26,077 nucleotides of DNA, from the IMG/VR virus record IMGVR_UViG_3300027896_004357, positions 1-26,077 of that record; one strand, given 5' to 3'. Shown piece by piece: positions 8,615-16,248 of this stretch. The DNA is from a virus. The translations under genes and the position numbers were made by a program. The notes under the pieces were generated by a model. The model saw nothing but the letters and a program-made list of their open reading frames with translations. It ran no database searches and was not told the origin of the DNA. The first letter of the stretch is position 1. Every line of letters starts with the position of its first letter.

Positions 8615-11288
8615 ACAAAACCTCCACTCCTAAAATGTTATCTATTTCTTTCTTAACATCTTCAACAGATATATCCTTCATACATTTTCCATCAATAGGA
8701 CATTCCCCACCACTAACCTTGGATACGTCTGGATTCTCTCTATGACATGGTTGACAATCAATACCTTTATAAATATTAACATTCTGGTCATATCCAAAAC
8801 CAATCGGCTCGGTACTTCCGAACAAAATTATTGACTTTTTCTTAACCGCAAAAGACGCATGATTCGTAAAACTATCTATTCCTATATGTAAATCTGAATG
8901 CTTTATTAAAGACACAGCCTCCTTAAAAGACCGTCCTATAAAATTACTAACCTCTGGAAGCAATCTTTCCTGTATGCCTCCGATCTGAACCGGCATATAA
9001 TGTATCTCTCTTAAATACTTGGCAATATCAACCCATCTATCATATATCCAATCCTTATAGACAGACCAACCAGACTGAATATGCATTGTCACATACCCCT
9101 TAAAAATTGGCTTAGAAAATCTTGCGGTACTCATACCAACCATCTCTTCGTCAGAACTCAATGTGCATTCCAAATCCATACTATTATCAGGCAATCCAGC
9201 GCACTCATTGAATATTTTCACCAAATGCCTTGACAGTGGCTTTTCAGGCCAGCCTTCGTTCTTCAAAGACGAATTCTTGTCTGGATACGAGAAATAAATT
9301 TTCACATCCGCATCAAACTTTGACTCCGATACCAATTCATCTATATACTTATTTCCCTCTAATATTCCAAAATTATTCGGGTGAGTAATGTACCTTATCT
9401 TACATCCCTTATACTTTTCCTTCAATCCCCTCAGTGCTGCCGTTGTCATCAAACAGTCGCCAATAGCACCCCATCGGTAACATTCAATTACCTTTATAGC
9501 GTCCTTAACTTCGCTCTTCGGCATTAATCCATAGAAATATTCTACCCTATTTTTAAGCCATTCATCATCCGGACATAACTCGAATGCCTTCTTCGCATGT
9601 TTCCAAGCCTGCAAATAATTTCCCTGTATATCAAAACAGGCAAATAAATATCTGTATGGCGCATGAGAATAAATCGTTGTCTCTTTCCATAAAACCTTTT
9701 TCTTCTCTTCAAGATTAATGCACTCATACATCTTCTTAACACAATCTTCATATCTTCCAAGATAGAAATAACATTCTCCAATGTAATAAATCGGCTCCTT
9801 CCATCCAGCGTCAAACCATGCACATTTCTCAAAAGCCTCTATAGCAAGAGTGTACATTTTCAATTGCATGTACGTCTGTCCAATGTACTTCTGCGACATG
9901 AATTTTTCTTCCGCAAAAGTAGAATAATGCTGGTACCTCAAAAACATCCCAACAGCTTCGTCAAATCTTCCAACATCCTTCAACGATGTTGCTAAATAAA
10001 ACAACGTTCTTGAATCATTTGGGTTGTCTTCGTTCTCTTTAAGCAATATCCGTAGGTTCCTATCACCCCTATTCTCAGCACACACCTTATGCGTTTTATG
10101 ACGTACATTCAAATCTGAAAATTTCTTGTTCCTACCAATTAAAACAGGATACTCATGCACCCTACCTCTAAAGTGTATCCCCATTCCATTTCTAAATAAT
10201 CTTGAATGCTGAAACACTTCACTTCCATACAAAAGATTACATCCAAAAGAATCATAAGGCTCTTTCATCATTTTTAATATTTCTTCTGGATTTTCAACAA
10301 CATCATCACAGTCCATCCATAGCAGCCATTCACCTGTAGCTTTACGAAGCGAATAATTTCTTGCTGCTGCAAAATCATCAACCCACAAAAAATCATATAT
10401 CTTTACATTTTTAAACTTTCCAACAACTTTTTTCGTATCATCGGTCGATCCAGTATCAACCACTATTATCTCATTAGCAATATTCTTAATACTATTCAAA
10501 GCATCCGTAATATTCTCTGCTTCATTTTTTGCTATCATGCATACTGATAACTTTATGCTCTTACCAATCCTTGTTACTACCCTGCGTTTTCTCAAATAAA
10601 AATCGCTTTGTCCTGCACCAGGTAGATGATCTACCTTAAATATCTCTAATCCTACTTTATCAGCCAGTATATCCATCGAAGCGGTAGAATAGATGTAAGG
10701 ATGTATACTTAAATGATGATCTGTTAAATGCCTGTTTACTCCTTCTATATCAATGTTTGGAAGCCTTACAAAAACAATCCCCTCATCTGACAAACATTCA
10801 TTAACTTTCTTCATTGTCTCTATTGGATGATAAAAATGCTCTACAACATGAATCAGCGTTACAAGATCAAACTTGCCTTTCAACCACTCGCTAAACTCTA
10901 CAACATCCATCTCCTCAAAATCTTCACATACAGCATTAACGCCAAGTTCTTCTCCGTACTTTAAAACATCTTCTATTCCATCCAGCGCCAGTACATACGC
11001 CCTATCTTTTATACAGCTCAAAAAATATGGGTATTTTGATCCTATATCTAAAACAGTTTTCGGCGAATAAATCTGGTAAAGAGCATTCGCGAGTGCTCTA
11101 TTTACTGCCTTATCATGGTCACTCATTAAATGACCAGACTTAGGGCCAACTCCCCCCTCCTTTGGCCCTTCATACACCTTTTTTGGCAGTGTTTCCTGCA
11201 TACAAAACCCACATGAATCACATACCTTATAAGCAGGAAACTCCTTCAAATCCTGAAACGATTCTTTTTCACAAATTGGACAAATCAC
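8607..11288 (-). CDS. Fusion protein: methyltransferase, family 2 glycosyltransferase, TPR repeats and GT9-type glycosyltransferase
   Basis: An 893-residue multidomain enzyme. Residues 1-30 are a Cys4 zinc ribbon (CPIC...CDSC), followed by a class I SAM methyltransferase (VLDIGSKYPY at 79-88, LIHVVEHFYHP about 145-154). Residues 246-400 form a GT2 domain: LSVCMIAKNEAENI, EIIVVDTGSTDDT, and the metal-binding DCDD motif (326-329). Residues about 410-600 are TPR-like repeats. Residues about 625-885 resemble GT9 heptosyltransferases (RWGAIGDCLMTTAALRGL, IGIDSFTNHASFA, ILFGSTEP) and include a Cys-rich CQPC...CPIDGKC segment. It probably modifies a surface sugar or a virion component; the substrate is unknown. 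The GTG start at 11288 overlaps the preceding stop as GTGA. Confidence 0.88.
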   Translation of the reverse strand: MICPICEKESFQDLKEFPAYKVCDSCGFCMQETLPKKVYEGPKEGGVGPKSGHLMSDHDKAVNRALANALYQIYSPKTVLDIGSKYPYFLSCIKDRAYVLALDGIEDVLKYGEELGVNAVCEDFEEMDVVEFSEWLKGKFDLVTLIHVVEHFYHPIETMKKVNECLSDEGIVFVRLPNIDIEGVNRHLTDHHLSIHPYIYSTASMDILADKVGLEIFKVDHLPGAGQSDFYLRKRRVVTRIGKSIKLSVCMIAKNEAENITDALNSIKNIANEIIVVDTGSTDDTKKVVGKFKNVKIYDFLWVDDFAAARNYSLRKATGEWLLWMDCDDVVENPEEILKMMKEPYDSFGCNLLYGSEVFQHSRLFRNGMGIHFRGRVHEYPVLIGRNKKFSDLNVRHKTHKVCAENRGDRNLRILLKENEDNPNDSRTLFYLATSLKDVGRFDEAVGMFLRYQHYSTFAEEKFMSQKYIGQTYMQLKMYTLAIEAFEKCAWFDAGWKEPIYYIGECYFYLGRYEDCVKKMYECINLEEKKKVLWKETTIYSHAPYRYLFACFDIQGNYLQAWKHAKKAFELCPDDEWLKNRVEYFYGLMPKSEVKDAIKVIECYRWGAIGDCLMTTAALRGLKEKYKGCKIRYITHPNNFGILEGNKYIDELVSESKFDADVKIYFSYPDKNSSLKNEGWPEKPLSRHLVKIFNECAGLPDNSMDLECTLSSDEEMVGMSTARFSKPIFKGYVTMHIQSGWSVYKDWIYDRWVDIAKYLREIHYMPVQIGGIQERLLPEVSNFIGRSFKEAVSLIKHSDLHIGIDSFTNHASFAVKKKSIILFGSTEPIGFGYDQNVNIYKGIDCQPCHRENPDVSKVSGGECPIDGKCMKDISVEDVKKEIDNILGVEVLCD

Positions 11289-12160
11289 TTCTCTTCAACT
11301 CCCTTATCATTTTCCTTATCGTCAGCAACTATATCATTTCCATGTATCACCTTTCCATCCTTTATACAAATTATCTGCACATCAAGCTCTTTCTCCACTC
11401 TGGAAAGGTATGTCTGAAAACCATCAACGTCTTTCTTAACAAAATCAGAATTATTCGCTATAAACTCAAGGCATATCAAACTCATATTATTGCTCTGAAC
11501 ATCAGACCTTGAAATTTCTTTCGCTATTGCAAGTGCATCAATAACATTCTGGTTCTGCACATCAGAAAACTTAAACGACACATAATGCTCTTTCTCAACC
11601 ATTTCTTTTGCCGCATCCAATGCCTGCTTATGCTCTGCCTTGGTCATATCAACACGGCCAGTTATGACATCCTTTTTTGCAAGAACATCATTCTTATACA
11701 TCTTAACAGCCCTTGTGAAATCATTCGCATTCATCTCGTGCGCCAACTTCACTATATAATCCTTATTCTCTCTGTTCGCTAAATATAACACTTCTTTTAG
11801 CTTTGTCCATCCAATAGAGGACATCTCCTTCAACAACTCTGGGTCTTTTAAAACCTCATTGAAATATTTCTGGATTGCAAGAAGATATTGGCACCTTCTT
11901 TTACTTGAATCCAAATCTGCTTCAAGATAGTCCTCAAATGTTTTAAAACCCCACGAAACAAACAACTTTTCCTTATAAACCACATATAAACTACTTCCTA
12001 TCTCTGCCGACATCTCTTCAATCTTGTCACACAGATTCTTAATCTTATCCCTTAACTCAGCCCTCTCCCCAATAGTCCCAACTCTACCATCATCATTATC
12101 TAAACCATTCTCAACCTCTGTGAATTCAACAAGTTCTCCAGCTCCATCCATATCACTCAT
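11285..12160 (-). CDS. Unrecognised protein between SSB and the glycosyltransferase fusion
   Basis: No family is recognised. The ATG at 12160 is preferred because GGAG lies five bases upstream; an in-frame ATG at 12175 overlaps the SSB stop as ATGA but has no ribosome site. The 291-residue product starts with an acidic segment, then a predicted coiled coil. Next comes WGFKTFEDYLEADL followed by SSKRRCQYLLAIQKYF, which reads like a small helix-turn-helix module. The second half alternates helices and strands. Position in the recombination block suggests a DNA transaction role, but this is inference. Confidence 0.7.
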   Translation of the reverse strand: MSDMDGAGELVEFTEVENGLDNDDGRVGTIGERAELRDKIKNLCDKIEEMSAEIGSSLYVVYKEKLFVSWGFKTFEDYLEADLDSSKRRCQYLLAIQKYFNEVLKDPELLKEMSSIGWTKLKEVLYLANRENKDYIVKLAHEMNANDFTRAVKMYKNDVLAKKDVITGRVDMTKAEHKQALDAAKEMVEKEHYVSFKFSDVQNQNVIDALAIAKEISRSDVQSNNMSLICLEFIANNSDFVKKDVDGFQTYLSRVEKELDVQIICIKDGKVIHGNDIVADDKENDKGVEEK

Positions 12161-12171
12161 AACATCTCCAA

Positions 12172-12498
12172 TCATTTAGAGTCATCAAGTGTTTTAGCCA
12201 ATTGTTCATCGGCCCAAATAATATCCGAACAACGAATATCTATAAAAGTTATATCTCCCTCGGCCTTTCTTCTTGACATCAGCTCTCCCTTTACAAATAC
12301 ATAGACACCACGCTTGAGACTTCCTATACATCTCTTCGCATATTCTCCATAAACATTAACTCTCACAAGTAAAGGTTGAGAAGATTTCGGGGCAAGCGAC
12401 CTTAACGTAAAAGAGCAGGCCGGTACATCATTCCTCGTCTCACCAAAATTAACCGAATTTACCCTACCAGTAATGCATACATTGTTTATGTCATACAT
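12172..12498 (-). CDS. ssb: Single-stranded DNA-binding protein (OB fold)
   Basis: The 108-residue protein has the layout of an SSB OB fold. It opens with INNVCITGRVNSVNF, then a strand with ACSFTLRS, then PLLVRVNVYGEYAKRCIGSLKRGVYVFVKGEL, and closes with a final strand before an acidic tail. It lacks the long flexible linker and DDDIPF-type tip of bacterial SSB, so it is a short form. It should coat ssDNA during replication or RecA-dependent recombination. The ATG at 12498 has AAGGA only a few bases upstream, and its stop overlaps an in-frame ATG of the next gene. Confidence 0.8.
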   Translation of the reverse strand: MYDINNVCITGRVNSVNFGETRNDVPACSFTLRSLAPKSSQPLLVRVNVYGEYAKRCIGSLKRGVYVFVKGELMSRRKAEGDITFIDIRCSDIIWADEQLAKTLDDSK

Positions 12499-12540
12499 TT
12501 TCCTTTTCCATATCCAATTCCGACCACCAGGTTGAAATAT

Positions 12541-13431
12541 CTATAACGGATACCACAAATCCATGAATTTTTCTCTTCCAAAATATTCTACGACCGTCTT
12601 ATTCATATCAGTAACATCAGTGCCTTCCTTTATTTTCCCACTCATCATACATCTATAATAATAATTATACATTACAAGACACCTTGTTACCAAATCTTCG
12701 TCATATTTAATTCCAAACTCAAGTTCGCTCGAATCATTCTTATTAAGATAGTAAATTCTTCCAAACATCTTGCTTTCGCTTGGCAACAACTCTCGTTCAC
12801 CAAAAGCAATACGCCTCTCAATATCATTTTTAACAAGAAACATGTACATTATCACCTGTACAATATATTCGGGCGAAGGTCCAAAATTCTTCAGGTTCTT
12901 GAAATTATTATCATTTATTGTCTTAATGTCAATAATAAATACTCCAGCATTTCCATCCTCATAATCCAAAAGAACTTTTATCAAATCTGGATGCCCACCA
13001 ATATGAATTCCACTCCCATACTTAAGATAAACCTCTTTGTACTTAAATCTTCCAGTAAATGTACACGCCGGACAAACACAAATATCTATCCCGGTAGAAA
13101 TCGCTCTACACTTCGGACATTCCCAATCAGCAAATAAACTCTTTCCATTTTTTGCAACCAATGTCTGTATCATATCATGAACTGCATGGCCTATTCCAAA
13201 CGTCAGATATAGCCTCTTGGTTATTACCTTTTCTTTCTCTACAACCATTCCCTTTGAACATCTATGGGCAAGCATCGTATTGGTAAAATCAACTGTCTTA
13301 ATATACCCAAACTGACTTACTCTCATGCTTAAATCAATCTCTTCTTTATCAGGCGCATCTTCTTCTATTACCCTTTTGAGCTGCTCCTTAAACTGCCATT
13401 GGGCCTTTCCAAGCGTACTACTTTTTCCCAT
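12541..13431 (-). CDS. RecB/Cas4-like PD-(D/E)XK nuclease with a zinc-ribbon insertion
   Basis: The 296-residue protein shows the ordered motifs of the RecB/Cas4/exonuclease branch of the PD-(D/E)XK fold. These are a His in GIGHAVHD (about 79-86), Asp149 in GGHPDLI, the catalytic DIK triad (168-170), and a helical Q-x3-Y motif in YIVQVIMYMF. Between the first two lies a four-Cys cluster (CPKC...CVCPAC, 105-123) that could bind zinc. It likely degrades or processes DNA ends in phage recombination. It overlaps the resolvase-like gene by 14 bases; the ATG at 13431 has AAGGAG ten bases upstream. Catalytic residues appear intact. Confidence 0.82.
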   Translation of the reverse strand: MGKSSTLGKAQWQFKEQLKRVIEEDAPDKEEIDLSMRVSQFGYIKTVDFTNTMLAHRCSKGMVVEKEKVITKRLYLTFGIGHAVHDMIQTLVAKNGKSLFADWECPKCRAISTGIDICVCPACTFTGRFKYKEVYLKYGSGIHIGGHPDLIKVLLDYEDGNAGVFIIDIKTINDNNFKNLKNFGPSPEYIVQVIMYMFLVKNDIERRIAFGERELLPSESKMFGRIYYLNKNDSSELEFGIKYDEDLVTRCLVMYNYYYRCMMSGKIKEGTDVTDMNKTVVEYFGREKFMDLWYPL

Positions 13432-13747
13432 TATCGGTAATCTCCTTAAAATGACCCATCGACATTACAACCCAATCCTTCGCTGTAAAAACACCGACCG
13501 TGGGAAGCTCTATAAATAACAAAGGCAACTTCCCTTGGGAAACTGCCTCTTTCGTAATCTTATCGAGATATTCTGCCTTTATGCTTATGCTCTTTTTATC
13601 AGTTCTCTTGCATTCAATAACGTAATTTTCTCCAGACCCATCACCTTTTGCAAAAAAGAGAGCACCTGAAGCTGCATGTCTTTTACCACCTACAGAATCA
13701 GATGCTCTTGTTTCTTGCTTCTTTATTTTCAATCTAAACTTGCTCAT
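13418..13747 (-). CDS. Holliday junction resolvase-like nuclease
   Basis: The 109-residue protein resembles small PD-(D/E)XK resolvases of the archaeal/phage type. It has a basic N-terminus, GGKRHAASGALFFAKGDG, the E-x-K signature in YVIECKRTDKKSISI (Glu45, Lys47), and LDKITKEAVSQGKLPLLFIE, a typical helix-strand ending. Such enzymes cut four-way DNA junctions, which fits its place directly after RecA. The ATG at 13747 is preferred over an in-frame TTG at 13750; AGGCGG lies upstream. It has its own promoter past the RecA stop. A general PD-(D/E)XK nicking or restriction-type nuclease is an alternative. Confidence 0.75.
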   Translation of the reverse strand: MSKFRLKIKKQETRASDSVGGKRHAASGALFFAKGDGSGENYVIECKRTDKKSISIKAEYLDKITKEAVSQGKLPLLFIELPTVGVFTAKDWVVMSMGHFKEITDNGKK

Positions 13748-13776
13748 CAAACCGCCTATTTATCATTGTTAGATTT

Positions 13777-13805
13777 AATATAATATCAAACTATTCATAC
13801 TGCAA
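13777..13805 (-). promoter_or_regulatory. Sigma70-like promoter for the nuclease-SSB gene group
   Basis: On the minus strand TTGCAG (13805-13800), a 17-base spacer and TATATT (13782-13777) lie between the RecA stop (13812) and the ATG at 13747. Just downstream GATAAATA (13766-13759) is one base off the T4 late -10 motif TATAAATA, though such AT-rich words are expected by chance here. Confidence 0.5.
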
Positions 13806-13811
13806 TTAATT

Positions 13812-14939
13812 TCATAAATTTATCATTACTTCAACAACAGCCCTCCTCAATGCTTTTGCAACGTCCTTATTCTTTATAAGAAAATCTACTGCATCCTCAC
13901 CCTTTGTTCCAAGATCATATTCACCAAACTTCTGCATTTTTCCATCTTTCTTCAAAAGACCCATGTAAAATGCATCAGTTATCAAAGCCTTCTCGTCAGC
14001 TATTTCTCCAGGCATTTTACCAGCGTTCTCTCTCAAACATAGTTTGTATGCACCCTCTGCCTTTGATGCCCCATAACGCCTCTTATTGATTAAAAACGAT
14101 ATGTCTATAATAATTGGCTTACTTTCAAACAATTCATCCTTAATTGACTCTGGCTTTTCCTTTGCATAAAACTTAATTTCAAGAGCCGTGGCAAATCCTA
14201 TAGCCATTCCTCCGGGCTTAATTTCGTTTGACCCAAACATAACACCTATTTTCTGTCGTGTCTGATTCACAAAAAGCATTGTAGCTGTTCTTCCAAACTG
14301 TCTCTTATTATCTACTATTGCAGAATACAACTTTCTATGAAACTTACCAAGCACACGCGCCTGCGCCCCTTGTTGCATATCACTCATTGTACCAGCAGCC
14401 TCAGCCTCCGGTATTAGTGCAGCTATACTATCCAAAATAACAAGATCAACCTTTCCAGACCTCACAATATCAAGGTACACATCACAGCATTCTTCGGCAG
14501 TGTTTGGATAAACAGGAACAAGTCTATCCTCCGAAATACCAAGATTTTTTGACCAATTGGTAAACGTAATATCTTCTGCGGCAAAATATGCCGTTACAAA
14601 CTCTTTTGTTTTCTTACATTTACACTCTTCCAAAAGATCAAGGCATAATGCGCATCTTTTATTCGCCTCTCCTATTACTCTCATGCATGAAGTAGTTTTT
14701 GCAGAGCCGGGATTCCCCCAAAACAACGATGCATTACCTACTGGAATTCCTCCTCCTATCATTCCATCAATCTTATAAATTCCTGTCGGTATATGCTTTA
14801 TAACATCTATCTTACATTCTCTTGCGACATTACTCTTCTTAAGCTTTGAATTTATAAGAGAGATCATATCCTGCGTATCAGTTACTTGGTCAGTACCACT
14901 CTTTTTTGGCTCCTGCTGTTCCTTCTGTTTCTTTTCCAT
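13812..14939 (-). CDS. recA: RecA-family recombinase
   Basis: The strand-exchange ATPase of phage recombination and repair. About 375 residues from the ATG at 14939, which has AGGG eight bases upstream; a TTG at 14966 would extend it further into the preceding gene. Walker A is GNPGSAKTT (about 75-83). Walker B is VDLVILDS with the RecA-typical continuation IAALIPEAE. MSDMQQGAQARVLGKFHRKL and an L2-like loop (VNQTRQKIGVMFGS, then KPGGMA) follow. A Cys cluster (CALC...CKC, about 96-108) after Walker A is not a standard RecA feature and could bind zinc. Alternatives within the family are UvsX-type proteins. Confidence 0.92.
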   Translation of the reverse strand: MEKKQKEQQEPKKSGTDQVTDTQDMISLINSKLKKSNVARECKIDVIKHIPTGIYKIDGMIGGGIPVGNASLFWGNPGSAKTTSCMRVIGEANKRCALCLDLLEECKCKKTKEFVTAYFAAEDITFTNWSKNLGISEDRLVPVYPNTAEECCDVYLDIVRSGKVDLVILDSIAALIPEAEAAGTMSDMQQGAQARVLGKFHRKLYSAIVDNKRQFGRTATMLFVNQTRQKIGVMFGSNEIKPGGMAIGFATALEIKFYAKEKPESIKDELFESKPIIIDISFLINKRRYGASKAEGAYKLCLRENAGKMPGEIADEKALITDAFYMGLLKKDGKMQKFGEYDLGTKGEDAVDFLIKNKDVAKALRRAVVEVMINL

Positions 14940-15369
14940 CGCTCTCGCCCTTTTCCTTTGCTTCAAGACTCTTGTTAATTACATCAAATTCTTTATTCAT
15001 AATGTCTGTTACTATTCCAGAAACAAACTGATAACAATCCTGTACCTCTTCCTTATAACACGGCATTCTTACCGATACCCTAACCTCTACCGGCTCAAAC
15101 TTAACTATCATTTTCTTTGAACCATACGTTACCTCAACCATTGCCGGTTCTGTCAAAAACTTGTGAATATCGATAGTTGTTTCTTCATCCTTATCGTCAA
15201 CTCCTTTTCTATCCGCAACATTTTTTGGAATAGTTCTTGAAACAACCAACTTCGATTCCGTTATATACACCCCTTCTTTTTTATCCTCTTCAAATTTCTT
15301 CTCTTCAAAGAAAGAGGTTTTTGGCACAAACTTTTTAATTGCTCCATCATCTTTTAAGTGTTCACTCAT
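14890..15369 (-). CDS. Unrecognised protein preceding RecA
   Basis: No family is recognised. The 159-residue product has a hydrophilic Lys/Glu/Asp-rich first half. The central part, rich in predicted strands (AMVEVTYGSKKMIVKFEPVEVRVSVRM), is the likely folded core. A helix and a Gly/Glu-rich tail end the protein. The ATG at 15369 has GGGAG with a seven-base spacer and a strong promoter just upstream. Its last 50 bases overlap the RecA reading frame, so the two are tightly coupled and it may be a recombination accessory factor, by position only. Confidence 0.75.
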   Translation of the reverse strand: MSEHLKDDGAIKKFVPKTSFFEEKKFEEDKKEGVYITESKLVVSRTIPKNVADRKGVDDKDEETTIDIHKFLTEPAMVEVTYGSKKMIVKFEPVEVRVSVRMPCYKEEVQDCYQFVSGIVTDIMNKEFDVINKSLEAKEKGESDGKETEGTAGAKKEWY

Positions 15370-15404
15370 AATAATTCTCCCTCTTGTTAATTTTTATAAT
15401 AAGT

Positions 15405-15432
15405 AATATAATATAAATAATTGTTTTGTCAA
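15405..15432 (-). promoter_or_regulatory. Sigma70-like promoter for the RecA gene pair
   Basis: On the minus strand TTGACA (15432-15427) is followed by a 16-base spacer and TATATT (15410-15405). It lies directly after the helicase stop codon at 15436 and upstream of the ATG at 15369. The sequence TTGACAAAAC is identical to that of the promoter at 26045-26017. Confidence 0.72.
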
Positions 15433-15435
15433 TAA

Positions 15436-16248
15436 TTATTTTATCCATCCTTGTTCGATATAATATTTTTCTCTGCTTTTCCATCTTCTCATACATAATT
15501 CATCATTGGCATCTATAAATTCTACCACTATCGGCCTCTTCTTTGTATCGCATACCCTTAAAATACGCCCAACACTCTGAACCACATCTCCTTTAGGCGA
15601 AGCAAGATAAAGCGTATCCAAATCATGAATATCCAGCCCTTCGGCGGCCATACTGAATGTGGCAAAAATCACACTTGCCTTTGCTGCAACTCTAAGCTCT
15701 TCTTCTTTTCTCCCACCAACATAGAAATCAATACTTCTCGCCATTTTTCGTTCATTCAACAACTCGCCTAACTTTACAGAAAGAATATCTAAGTGATCCA
15801 ATCTATCACTTAAAATTAAACACTTTCTACTCTTCTCACACGCAAGGAATATCTCATTCACTATTAATCTATTACGCTCACCATTCTTACAAAGTATCGT
15901 AATCTTTCTTTCATCACTCGGCTTATAATCACCTTTTACAGACATCTTAAATGGCGCTGCTATTTTACGAATACCTACATCAATTTTATCCAAATGGCCT
16001 TTATAAATAACGTCACCAGTAGTATTAAAAAACACTCTCTCCGTACAATCCTTGCGACTTGGGGTAGCAGAAAGGCTAAGCCTGAATCTTGGATTGAATC
16101 TTGGCATTGCCTGTGAGAACGAAACGGCACTTGCGTGATGACAATTATGTACTAACCCACATGTCGTAAAAAAATTATGATTTTTTTCTACTTCTATATC
16201 AAAAACATTTTCTAGCTCCTGTACAACAGACTTTCTTACTATTTTCAT
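15436..16248 (-). CDS. C-terminal part of a split SF2 helicase, starting with a C-intein
   Basis: This 270-residue gene supplies the second half of the helicase encoded at 17174-18106. Residues 1-35 are a C-intein (VFDIEVEKNHNFF as block F, GLVHN at the end). From Cys36 the helicase resumes with CHHASAVSF, completing the DECH motif II with the other half. Motif III is SAT (60-62), and motif VI is QSVGRILRV near the C-terminus. Trans-splicing would give a helicase of about 448 residues, similar in plan to phage UvsW and other COG1061 enzymes that unwind branched DNA. The ATG at 16248 directly follows the endonuclease stop (TAAATG), with GGGGA eight bases upstream. Each half alone lacks motifs needed for activity. 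Confidence 0.92.
   Translation of the reverse strand: MKIVRKSVVQELENVFDIEVEKNHNFFTTCGLVHNCHHASAVSFSQAMPRFNPRFRLSLSATPSRKDCTERVFFNTTGDVIYKGHLDKIDVGIRKIAAPFKMSVKGDYKPSDERKITILCKNGERNRLIVNEIFLACEKSRKCLILSDRLDHLDILSVKLGELLNERKMARSIDFYVGGRKEEELRVAAKASVIFATFSMAAEGLDIHDLDTLYLASPKGDVVQSVGRILRVCDTKKRPIVVEFIDANDELCMRRWKSREKYYIEQGWIK
16144..16248 (-). other. C-terminal half of a split intein (35 residues)
   Basis: The segment has block F with the usual Asp (VFDIEV), the HNFF motif and block G GLVHN with penultimate His and terminal Asn. Cys follows as the +1 extein residue. Its length matches the 35-40 residues of natural C-inteins such as those of cyanobacterial DnaE. Its N-terminus is basic (MKIVRKS), opposite to the acidic end of the N-intein, as seen in natural split pairs that associate electrostatically. 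Confidence 0.9.

Noticed and set aside
9542-9832. Minus-strand open frame of 96 codons inside the glycosyltransferase fusion
   Set aside because: It lies wholly within a well-supported gene in another frame and has no recognisable domain.
15412-15419. TATAAATA on the plus strand as a second late promoter
   Set aside because: It points away from all genes in this window, and such an AT-only word is expected by chance in DNA this AT-rich.
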